Assembly: GCA_030614245.1 (NCBI GenBank)
Contig: JAUWKK010000029.1
Coordinates: 1-13,822, forward strand
Length of the DNA stretch: 13,822 nt
Reading direction: 5' to 3'
Source of the DNA: Planctomycetota bacterium
GTDB lineage: Bacteria > Planctomycetota > PUPC01 > JABMSA01 > JAUWKK01
Shown: one piece after another, positions 1-7,407 of the stretch
How the letters are laid out: each line of letters opens with the position of its first letter
How positions within the stretch are numbered: position 1 is the stretch's first letter
Position numbers and translations under genes: made by a program
The notes under the pieces: generated by a model
Seen by the model: the letters and a program-made list of their open reading frames with translations, nothing else
The model's database searches: none
Told to the model about the DNA's origin: nothing

Positions 1-13
1 AGGCTGCTCCACA
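1..13 (+). repeat. Right end of a third copy of the 63-bp palindromic repeat
   Basis: The first 13 bases match the last part of the 63-bp element found at 210-272 and 2283-2345 (aggctgctccaca). The rest lies outside the window. Read in the frame of the permease gene it gives Ala-Ala-Pro, as in the other two copies. Confidence 0.7.
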
Positions 14-3000
14 AAGACTGGACCAGGGCACGTTCTTGGCTGATCTCAAAACGCTCACAGCGCGGCCTCACAGACTTGCCGGCCGTCCGGACGGCAGCCG
101 GGCGGCCAGCGAATACGTCGAGCGGCGCCTCAAAGAGATCGGCCTGCGGGAGATATACGTCCAGGAGTTCCCCCTCGTCCAGCCTCGCATGACGGAATGC
201 GAACTGGTATGTGGGGCAGGCTTTCAGCCTGCCAATGCAATGAATCAGCAGCCTGGAAAGGCTGCTCCACACCGGCGCTACGCGATTCACGCCATGCGGC
301 CCAATATTCTACAGGCATCTGTCACCCCTGCCGAGGGGCTCCCTGGTGAGACGATCTATCTGGGGCGCGGCGAAGCGAAGGACTACGCAGACCGCCTGGC
401 GGATGGGAAGATCGCCGTCTTCGACTTCGACTGTGCGGACAACTGGCTGAAGGCTTTCGCTTTCGGGGCGAAGGCTGTCTTGTTCATCGAGCAGGACGGT
501 GGGGCGGCCAACGCCTGGCATCATGTGAATGTGCCGGCGAATCTGCCGCGCTTTTACGTGTCCGCCAAGGTGGCCGGCAATCTGGAGATCAAGAAGCGGC
601 CGCGACAGGTGCGGCTCTTTGCCGCGTGCCGGTGGGAACTGCTCCGCGGGCGCAACGTCATTGGCATCATTCGCGGCTCGACTCCTGACAGCAACAAGGG
701 CGCGGCTGAGGCGGTTGTTCTGGCCGCGCCCCTCGACAGCCTGTCGGAGGTGCCGGAGTTGTCGCCCGGCGCCCGAGATGCCGGCAACTGCGCCGCTTTG
801 CTCCAGATCGCACAGCACTTGTCTCAATCTCGCCAACAAGAGCGCGATGTTGTTGTGGCATTCCTGGATGGCCAGGCCCAGTGCCACGCAGGAGCGAGGG
901 CGTTTTACGGGGCATTATACCGCAGAGTGAAGCAGCATGACCTTGCAGATCACTCTATTGATGATCGGCTCCGGATGTCCAAAGAGGAAAAAGATCACGT
1001 ACGCGCAATACTTGATGTGCTGATGCAGCCGAACATCTTCAGCCCGGACGTTATGGCGATGCGAAAACGTGGCGACGCCATGCGGATGCTCAGCAGCGAG
1101 ACGAGGCGCCTGGGGAACCAGGTAATGCAATCGCTCGGGCCGATGCGGGTCGAGTTCGCCAAACTCCAATCCAGCGCGAATACCCCGGAAGCGAAACGCA
1201 GGCTTCAGGAACTCAAGCCCGACGGCCCCGCGCTGGGGCTGATCGACGAACTCGAAGTGGAAGACCTCTGCTGGAACACGATCCTCCGAATGATCAACAA
1301 AGACGAGGAAATCAACGACAAGAAGAGATACGAAGCGTACGCTGCGTTGCTGATCTCCGACAAGAATTCTCAGCGTCAGCAACTCAAACGCGAGCTCTTC
1401 GTGGCCAGGGCGGCTTGCTCGGCCAAGCTGGCCATCGAGCAGGCCAGGGCGAACTGCAAGAAGCGCCTGGACGAACTGGACATCGCAAGCAAAGAAGCCA
1501 ATCAGGCCAGGGCGCTGCTCGAAGCCGTCGGTCGGGCTCGCGACAAGATCGTACTGCATATCAGCATCAACCTCGGAGATGCAAACCCGCGGTGGAGCTT
1601 CATTCACGGCGATGATTCCACCCCGACGCTCACTTTTGACGCGGAGGGGCTGTACGCGAGGATATTCAAGGCCATCAGGCAGACGCATGAAGTACTCAGA
1701 GACCAAACGCCGACTTTCGACGTCCGCCCCGTTTCGGCGCTCTATTCATCGCGGATGTTTGCACCCGGGCAGTTCGTCGACAGCAGCGCGGCTCCGCGAA
1801 TGTTCAGGATGTTCAACCTGTCAATCATGACCGTCATGGACCCGTTCTCCCGACAGGGCCAGCCCTGTGACACGCTTGATGCCCTGAATGCGGAAACGAT
1901 GTTCATTCAGACTCGGGGGGCGGCAGTCCTGCTCCGTGCGCTATTGAACCATCCAGGGCTCAGCCGTGATTATCCGTACGGGGTCGCCGGCTCAGTAGTG
2001 TATGACGAAGCTCGCTGGTCAGGCGTCAAGAGCAGCGGCCACGTAGTGAAGCAGAGCGATGTAGGCGATCCGATGCGGGCCGCGTCCGTCCCGGGGGCGG
2101 TGGTTGCCGTCGTTCCCAACGTCACCGGAGCGTGGGAAGACTGCACGGTCGAAAAGGCTCCTCCGGGATTCAACCAGTCGATACGTGCGATGACCCAGTC
2201 GAACGGCATCTTCGAGATGGCACCGGTCATCGCAGTGTGGGGCCAGCCCCAGTCGAAATACTTCATTGCCACGTTCGGCGAATGTGGGGCAGGCTTTCAG
2301 CCTGCCAATGCAATGAATCAGCAGCCTGGAAAGGCTGCTCCACACAGTCGAGGCATCATCGAGAACGTAACGGTAGAGAATTCACTGCTGATTCCGGGCA
2401 CCCTCAGAAACACGGCTCGGGTGCATAGCAGGACGGTCGTCGGCTACGGTTATGACCGCTGGAAGGTACCGACAACCGTGATGCGGGCCATCTCCACGGC
2501 AAAGTTCCGGGCAGACCGGCATCTGCTCTGCGAATCGGATAACATTCTGACACTCTATGCGCCATTCGATGCCCGCGCCGCCAAGCTGTTCAACCCGTAT
2601 GGCATGGCGCTCCTGAACAACACCAGCACCAAGGAGCTCTACCAGGGCCAGGGTGTTCCGGTGGGCGAAGCCTTTTCACATCCGGTCACTTTCCGCGAGA
2701 CGGCGAAAGACTTGTACACTCTAAACGATTACCGCCTGAGACTTCTGCGCGACAACCGGATCGGGCAACCATCACTCGAGGTGCTGCACGGGCGAGCCGC
2801 CGACATCCGCGCGGACGCTGAAAGCCTGGAAGTCAAGTCAGCGGACAGGTACTACGGCATGCTCGCGGCCTCTGCGGCGTTCTCCCGCCGCGTCTACAAG
2901 CCGCTCGTCGCCGTGATGAACGACCTCGTCAAGGCCGTAGTGCTCCTGCTCCTGCTGGCCATCCCCTTTGCGTACGCATTGGAACGGCTGCTGATCGGGA

Positions 3001-5090
3001 CGCCGCGGATATATCGCCGGATCGGTTGGTTCACGGTGTTCTTCCTGATTACTTTCGGCGTGCTGTATGCAGTGAACCCCGCGTTCAAGCTGGCCGCTAT
3101 GCCGATCATCATCTTTCTTGCGTTCGCCATCATTCTGCTGAGTTCCCTGGTCATGTTCATCATGTTCCGCAAGCTTCGGGCCGAGATGAAGAAAATGCAG
3201 GGCCTCGGCGCAGCCGCGCACAGTGCGGACATCTCGCGGCTCAGCACGATGATGGCGGCCGTGACGATGGGGATCAGCACGATGCGCCGGCGGCCGCTGC
3301 GCACGCTGCTGTCATCAATCACGATCGTCTTGCTGACCTTCACGATCCTCACCTTCGCCTCGTTCGGAAGCTCGTGGGGCAATCGCAAGACCTACTGGGG
3401 GCCGATGAGCGATGCACCACCGAGAATCATCGTTCGTTATCCCTTCTGGAATCCTATCCACAAGGGGATCGTTGACACCTTGCGCGGATTCCTCACCGAC
3501 CGCGCGGACGTTGTGCCCCGATACTGGCTGTCTCCCCTCCCAGAAGACGTCAACCGCACTGTCCTGCCCGGCGAGAGCCTGGACATGCTGCTCGCGACGA
3601 CCGACATCGAGCACATCGTCCCCGTCTCGGCGGCAATCGGGTTCGATGCCAGAGACATCAGCCGTCAGGATCGTCTGCGCAACTGCTTCGCGCCCAATGC
3701 CCGCCTCGACCTGCTCGAGACGAATGGTATCTTCCTGGCGGGTGTCGTGAGCCAGGCACTGGGCCTGGGCGAAGATTCCATCGGTAAGACGGAGATTCTT
3801 CTGGCCGGCCGCAGGTTAGTGTACGCGGGAGACATAGAGGACAGAGTCGCAGTCCAGAACATGCTCGATGGCTCAAGCATACTGCCTGTGGACTATGCCG
3901 CGTCTGCCGGCGGCGAAGCGGTCGAGATTGCCCAGCCGGCCGACCTCGAGACGATGGCCGAAACCGAGAGCGCCCAGTTCATCACCTACAATGTGGGCGG
4001 GGTGGTAGTGATCCCGGGACGTGTCGCCCGGAGCATGGGGGCCAAAGTACGATCTGTGTGCATCTATCCCAGGCGCCCGGGTGAAGTCGAGCTGATCGCC
4101 AACGACGTTGCGGCGGTCTCCGCCCTGCCCACGTACTTCGGGACACAAGGCGGCGTGTATCGCCTCTACTTCGCCACGTTGGTCAAAGCCAGCGGCTTGG
4201 GAGACCTGCTGATACCAGTGGCCCTGGGCGGCTTGATCGTGTTCGCCACCATGCTCGGCAGCATCACCGACCGGGAGCTGGAGATATACACTTTCAGTTC
4301 GCTCGGGTTGGCTCCTGTGCACATAGCGGGGCTTTCGTTTGCGGAAGCGTCGTTCTATGCGATTGTGGGGGGAATGGGTGGATACCTGCTGGGGCAGGCT
4401 GCCGTCAGCATCCTCGGGCTGCTCAGCCAGTACGGCCATTTCTCCGTGCCGTCGATGAACTTCAGCTCGACCAATGCCATCGTGACGATCTTCATTGTAA
4501 TGTCCACCGTCGTGCTTGCGACCATATACCCGGCGGTGAAGGCGTCGCGTTCGGCAAATCCCGGCATTCAAAGAACCTGGAAGATCGCGGAACCCAAAGG
4601 CGACCTGCACGACCTCGTATTCCCCTTCACGGTGTCGGAGTATGACCTCACGGGCGTGGTCAGCTTCCTCGAAGAGCACTTCAACAACCTGAGAGATGCT
4701 TCGGTTGGGGACTTCGCGACGGAGGACTGCCGAGTCATTCGCCAGGCAGGCAATAACATGCTCGGTTTGCAGGCGCATGTGGCCCTGGCGCCGTTCGACT
4801 TAGGCATTGAACAGGACCTTTCGATCCTGAGCAGGCCCAGCGACGTGGAGGGAATCGATGAGGTTCGCGTCGTGATGAGGCGGACGAGCGGTGCCTATCG
4901 TGACTGGCGCCGCGCGAACCGTGTCTTCATCAACGAACTGAGAAAGCAGTTTCTGCTCTGGCGGGCCCTCGACCCCGAGGTAAGCGACGAATACCGGGAA
5001 CGAACTCTCGCGAGGTTGAGCGAACTGCCCATCTATGAACCCGAGGACCCGGCTTTGGACCACCGGGGCGGAGCCGCGACAAGCAATTGA
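3..5090 (+). CDS. FtsX-type ABC permease fused to a degenerate M28 peptidase domain (5' end off window)
   Basis: Residues are numbered from a TTG codon at 36, but the frame is open to the window edge and no membrane anchor precedes the M28 domain, so the true start is probably upstream. Residues 1-290 and about 505-620 resemble an M28 zinc peptidase: an N-terminal HRLAGRPDGSRAASEY segment, then RGRNVIGII (205-213), PLDS (232-235), GARDAGN (245-251), DGQAQ (278-282) and CDTLD (611-615). By eye only Asp248 of the metal ligands survives, so catalysis is unlikely. A helical, charged stretch (about 300-505) interrupts the domain. Membrane segments fall near 968-984, 998-1013, 1022-1045 and 1088-1110; an extracytoplasmic domain follows (1111-1390); then three more segments (1391-1410, 1428-1463, 1479-1506) match the FtsX/MacB permease module. 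Residues 1510-1684 form a cytoplasmic tail not usual in MacB. Two identical 63-bp repeats lie in frame (residues 59-79 and 750-770). The OPT-like gene starts 13 bp downstream, and the ATPase at 7408 is the likely motor. FtsX assignment is firm; substrate is unknown. Confidence 0.9.
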   Translation, partial: AAPQRLDQGTFLADLKTLTARPHRLAGRPDGSRAASEYVERRLKEIGLREIYVQEFPLVQPRMTECELVCGAGFQPANAMNQQPGKAAPHRRYAIHAMRPNILQASVTPAEGLPGETIYLGRGEAKDYADRLADGKIAVFDFDCADNWLKAFAFGAKAVLFIEQDGGAANAWHHVNVPANLPRFYVSAKVAGNLEIKKRPRQVRLFAACRWELLRGRNVIGIIRGSTPDSNKGAAEAVVLAAPLDSLSEVPELSPGARDAGNCAALLQIAQHLSQSRQQERDVVVAFLDGQAQCHAGARAFYGALYRRVKQHDLADHSIDDRLRMSKEEKDHVRAILDVLMQPNIFSPDVMAMRKRGDAMRMLSSETRRLGNQVMQSLGPMRVEFAKLQSSANTPEAKRRLQELKPDGPALGLIDELEVEDLCWNTILRMINKDEEINDKKRYEAYAALLISDKNSQRQQLKRELFVARAACSAKLAIEQARANCKKRLDELDIASKEANQARALLEAVGRARDKIVLHISINLGDANPRWSFIHGDDSTPTLTFDAEGLYARIFKAIRQTHEVLRDQTPTFDVRPVSALYSSRMFAPGQFVDSSAAPRMFRMFNLSIMTVMDPFSRQGQPCDTLDALNAETMFIQTRGAAVLLRALLNHPGLSRDYPYGVAGSVVYDEARWSGVKSSGHVVKQSDVGDPMRAASVPGAVVAVVPNVTGAWEDCTVEKAPPGFNQSIRAMTQSNGIFEMAPVIAVWGQPQSKYFIATFGECGAGFQPANAMNQQPGKAAPHSRGIIENVTVENSLLIPGTLRNTARVHSRTVVGYGYDRWKVPTTVMRAISTAKFRADRHLLCESDNILTLYAPFDARAAKLFNPYGMALLNNTSTKELYQGQGVPVGEAFSHPVTFRETAKDLYTLNDYRLRLLRDNRIGQPSLEVLHGRAADIRADAESLEVKSADRYYGMLAASAAFSRRVYKPLVAVMNDLVKAVVLLLLLAIPFAYALERLLIGTPRIYRRIGWFTVFFLITFGVLYAVNPAFKLAAMPIIIFLAFAIILLSSLVMFIMFRKLRAEMKKMQGLGAAAHSADISRLSTMMAAVTMGISTMRRRPLRTLLSSITIVLLTFTILTFASFGSSWGNRKTYWGPMSDAPPRIIVRYPFWNPIHKGIVDTLRGFLTDRADVVPRYWLSPLPEDVNRTVLPGESLDMLLATTDIEHIVPVSAAIGFDARDISRQDRLRNCFAPNARLDLLETNGIFLAGVVSQALGLGEDSIGKTEILLAGRRLVYAGDIEDRVAVQNMLDGSSILPVDYAASAGGEAVEIAQPADLETMAETESAQFITYNVGGVVVIPGRVARSMGAKVRSVCIYPRRPGEVELIANDVAAVSALPTYFGTQGGVYRLYFATLVKASGLGDLLIPVALGGLIVFATMLGSITDRELEIYTFSSLGLAPVHIAGLSFAEASFYAIVGGMGGYLLGQAAVSILGLLSQYGHFSVPSMNFSSTNAIVTIFIVMSTVVLATIYPAVKASRSANPGIQRTWKIAEPKGDLHDLVFPFTVSEYDLTGVVSFLEEHFNNLRDASVGDFATEDCRVIRQAGNNMLGLQAHVALAPFDLGIEQDLSILSRPSDVEGIDEVRVVMRRTSGAYRDWRRANRVFINELRKQFLLWRALDPEVSDEYRERTLARLSELPIYEPEDPALDHRGGAATSN
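210..272 (+). repeat. 63-bp palindromic repeat inserted in frame in the permease gene, copy A
   Basis: The element is two hairpins in tandem. The first is GCAGGCT-TTC-AGCCTGC and the second is CAGCCT-GGAA-AGGCTG. The outer ends (tgtgggg... and ...ctccacac) are also roughly complementary, so the whole unit can fold as one structure, like a REP/BIME pair. Its length is a multiple of three and its reading frame has no stop. It adds 21 residues beginning CGAGFQPANA and ending GKAAPH to the M28-like domain. It is identical base for base to the copy at 2283-2345, and flanking sequence is unrelated on both sides. Confidence 0.92.
2283..2345 (+). repeat. 63-bp palindromic repeat inserted in frame in the permease gene, copy B
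   Basis: This copy matches 210-272 over all 63 bases, and identity ends sharply at both borders. It encodes the same 21-residue peptide in the same frame (residues 750-770), between a segment ending FIATFGE and one beginning SRGIIENVTV, in the extracytoplasmic region before the first membrane segment. The lack of any difference between copies 2 kb apart suggests recent spread or gene conversion. Confidence 0.92.
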
Positions 5091-5103
5091 TTGGAAACGC
5101 GCA

Positions 5104-7125
5104 ATGGCAGCACGTAAGTTCGACAAAGAAGTTGAAGAATACCGAAGTCTGATGGAGGTGCCATCCGAGTTCGATGAGGGCTTCAATTGGACGTCGCTGG
5201 TGGGAGCGCTGTTCGTCGCCATGCTGATGGTCCCCGCAGGGATGTACTTGCAGTTGCTGGCGGGCTTCGGTTTGGGTCCCGCGGCCCAGTGGGTGACGGT
5301 GGTACTCTTCATCGAGGTAGCGCGGCGGGCGCATAAGAATCTGAAGCGAGCCGAGGTCTTCGTGCTCTTCTACATGGCATCGGCCGTGATGGCGCAGCCG
5401 TTCAGCGGACTGCTCTACAACCAGTTCTTCGCTCAGAGTCGCGCCGCGACAGGCCTGGGCATCTCCGAAACGCTGCCCCAGTGGTTCGCACCGACCGACC
5501 CGGACGTGCTGGCCCGACGGGACTTCTTCTGTTGGGCCTGGATGCCGGCTATCGGGCTGATCGTCTTCCAGACGGTCATGTCCCGGATCAACACGTCGTT
5601 GCTCAGTTACGGTCTCTTTCGTCTGGCCAGCGACGTGGAGAAACTGCCGTTTCCAATGGCCCCCGTTGGAGCGCAGGGGATAATGGCGCTCGTCGAGCAC
5701 CAAGCCGAGGACTCGCCCGGCGGCCGCCCCGCCGAAAGCAGTTGGCGCTGGCGGGTTTTCAGCCTTGGCGGCCTGATGGGCATGGCCTTCGGGGCCGTCT
5801 ACCTGGGATTGCCCACGATCAGCGCGGCCATCCTGGGGAAGCCCATCACGATTATACCGATCCCCTTCGTGGATTGGACGGATAAGACGTCGGAGTTCCT
5901 TCCAGCGGTCGCGACAGGGATGTGCCTGGATCTCGGACAGTTCATCGTCGGAATGGTCCTGCCGTTCTGGGCCATGTGTGGCAGCTTCCTGGGCTGGCTC
6001 TGCACGGCGATAGCCAACCCGATCCTCTATCATGTCGGAATCCTCAAGAGCTGGGAGGTCGGTGACGACACCGTCAAGACGCTGTTCAAGAACAACATCG
6101 ACTTCTACTTCAGCTTCGGCATAGGCGTCGCAATAGCTCTGGCGATCGTGGGGTTCTGGCAGGTATTCAAAGGCATCCGAACCCGAAGAGCCGAAGTGAG
6201 GAAGCAGCGGCAAATGCGTGTTGCTGTAGACGGCCTGTCCGAACCGCCCGCCATGTCTGACATTCGCAAGGGACGGGGCGATATTCGCGGGGCTTATGTC
6301 ATAGGCGCCTACGTGCTTACCGCAATGTCCTATATCCTGCTCAGCGGCTACCAGATCGACTGGCACCGCGGCGTTATGATCGTGTTGGTTTTCTTTGGGG
6401 TCTTCTACACGCCGCTGATCAGCTACGTCACCGCCCGAATGGAAGGTATGGCGGGACAGACCGTGCGGATACCCTATGTCCGCGAAGCGGCGTTCATGCT
6501 TTCAGGATACAGCGGCGGCGTCGAGGTCTGGTTCCTGCCGGTCCCCATCGCCAACTACGGCAGGCGGACCGTGTTCTGGCGCCAGGCGGAACTGACCGGC
6601 ACACGTTTCCGGTCCATCTGGAAAGCCGACATCGTGCTGGTGCCCATCGTGCTGGCGTCGGCTGTCTTCTTCGCGCAGTTTATCTGGTCGCTCGGCCCGA
6701 TCCCCGGCCCGGAATATCCCTTCGCCGAAAGGATGTGGGAATTGAACGCGGCGAACCAGTCCATCATCTACACGGCCACTCTCGGACGGTACAGCGCGTT
6801 TGAAGAGGCGTTCCGGCCCGTTTACCTGGGGGCCGGCGTCGGCGTCGGGCTTATCATGTTCGGCACTCTGGGCCTGCTCTCGGCTCCGTCGATGATGGCG
6901 TACGGGATGATACGAGGGCTGAATCTGACTTTGCCGCACGTCGTGCTCCCGCAGTTTATCGGCGCCCTGATCGGGCGCTACTACTTCCGGAGGAAGATGG
7001 GCCTGAAATGGCGGCAGTATGTGCCGGTTGTCGCCGCCGGATTCTTCTGCGGACAGGGATTGATTACCGTGTTCTCCGTTGGCGTTAATTTCCTGAGCAA
7101 AGCGGTAATCAAGACGCCTTTCTGA
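5104..7125 (+). CDS. OPT-family-like oligopeptide transporter, integral membrane
   Basis: This 673-residue protein is strongly hydrophobic, with about 12-14 membrane segments (for example near 31-50, 84-108, 143-165, 218-240, 270-300, 336-355, 396-442, 510-530, 573-597 and 638-660). OPT carriers move oligopeptides or metal chelates across the inner membrane with protons. Features pointing there are the LPFPMAPVGAQ segment (181-191), which resembles the conserved Pro-rich site of OPT/YSL proteins, and the C-terminal GALIGRYYFRRKMG and AGFFCGQGL segments. A soluble, basic loop (about 357-395) splits the protein in two halves. The start is ATG 5104: an upstream in-frame start at 5035 would overlap the permease gene, while 5104 gives a compact charged N-terminus and a 13-bp gap. 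The ribosome binding site is weak (TTGGAAA). Close coupling to the permease gene implies co-transcription. Family assignment is by overall pattern only; substrate is not known. Confidence 0.88.
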   Translation: MAARKFDKEVEEYRSLMEVPSEFDEGFNWTSLVGALFVAMLMVPAGMYLQLLAGFGLGPAAQWVTVVLFIEVARRAHKNLKRAEVFVLFYMASAVMAQPFSGLLYNQFFAQSRAATGLGISETLPQWFAPTDPDVLARRDFFCWAWMPAIGLIVFQTVMSRINTSLLSYGLFRLASDVEKLPFPMAPVGAQGIMALVEHQAEDSPGGRPAESSWRWRVFSLGGLMGMAFGAVYLGLPTISAAILGKPITIIPIPFVDWTDKTSEFLPAVATGMCLDLGQFIVGMVLPFWAMCGSFLGWLCTAIANPILYHVGILKSWEVGDDTVKTLFKNNIDFYFSFGIGVAIALAIVGFWQVFKGIRTRRAEVRKQRQMRVAVDGLSEPPAMSDIRKGRGDIRGAYVIGAYVLTAMSYILLSGYQIDWHRGVMIVLVFFGVFYTPLISYVTARMEGMAGQTVRIPYVREAAFMLSGYSGGVEVWFLPVPIANYGRRTVFWRQAELTGTRFRSIWKADIVLVPIVLASAVFFAQFIWSLGPIPGPEYPFAERMWELNAANQSIIYTATLGRYSAFEEAFRPVYLGAGVGVGLIMFGTLGLLSAPSMMAYGMIRGLNLTLPHVVLPQFIGALIGRYYFRRKMGLKWRQYVPVVAAGFFCGQGLITVFSVGVNFLSKAVIKTPF

Positions 7126-7128
7126 CCC

Positions 7129-7145
7129 GCCTGCCTTCGGCAGGC
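7129..7145. repeat. Short GC-rich palindrome after the OPT-like gene
   Basis: GCCTGCC-TTC-GGCAGGC forms a perfect 7-bp stem with a 3-base loop four bases after the stop codon. There is no T tract, so it is a poor intrinsic terminator. It shares its GCCTGCC core with the palindromes at 8141-8269 and is better called a member of that family. Confidence 0.6.
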
Positions 7146-7146
7146 C

Positions 7147-7193
7147 GGCCGGGTGCCGCGGTCAACGTCCAAGCTCTGCTTGAACGTGCCACC
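7147..7193. repeat. Dispersed repeat with CAAGC/GCTTG stem, intact copy
   Basis: The core (about 7151-7193) shares the blocks gggtgccgcggtcaa and cgtccaagctctgctt with 12586-12601 and 12649-12664. ACGT-C-CAAGC-TCT-GCTTG-A-ACGT folds into a stem with one mismatch. In the distal copy the two blocks are separated by 47 bp of other palindromic sequence. Confidence 0.7.
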
Positions 7194-7212
7194 CTAACAG
7201 GAAACGTACATT

Positions 7213-7315
7213 TTAAGAAAGGCAACCACAGATGAACGCTGATGAACGCAGATCAGAAAGAACCAATATCTGTATGTAGCTGTGTTAATCTGTGTTTATC
7301 CGCGTTTTCATCCGT
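7213..7315. repeat. Long hairpin repeat (gatgaacgc / tgtgtttatc family), copy 1
   Basis: The left arm (about 7224-7253) is two 10-bp units of gatgaacgc(t/a) preceded by aaccaca. The right arm (about 7268-7306) has tgtgtt-type units ending in tttatccgcg. The arms are complementary when G-U pairs are allowed, so the transcript could form a long imperfect hairpin. This copy is the most diverged in its right arm. Copies 2 (7316-7407), 3 (8270-8379) and a partial one (12734-12771) belong to the same family, which is common in genomes of environmental bacteria. Confidence 0.85.
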
Positions 7316-7407
7316 TTAAGAAAGGCAACCATAGATGAACGCCGACGAACGCTGATTATTAAGAATCCATATCTGTGTTTATCTGTGTTTATCCGCGGTT
7401 TCATCTT
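7316..7407. repeat. Long hairpin repeat, copy 2, abutting the ATPase start codon
   Basis: This is a direct tandem neighbour of copy 1, starting at ttaagaaaggcaacca and ending tttatccgcggtttcatctt. The end of the unit touches the ATG of the ATPase gene at 7408. The arms pair as in copy 1 with a short AT-rich loop (about 7357-7370). Confidence 0.85.

Noticed and set aside
4930..6366. Long open frame of 478 codons on the - strand opposite the permease and OPT-like genes
   Set aside because: It lies antisense to two well-supported genes, is rich in His, Arg, Gly and Pro as expected of a shadow frame, and shows no recognisable domain.
7172..7190. TGGCAC...AGCA on the - strand as a sigma54 promoter
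   Set aside because: The -12 half lacks TTGC, and the motif is part of a dispersed palindromic repeat.
7375..7407. GTG at 7375 as an upstream start of the ATPase
   Set aside because: It would translate only hairpin-repeat sequence; ABC homology starts at ATG 7408.
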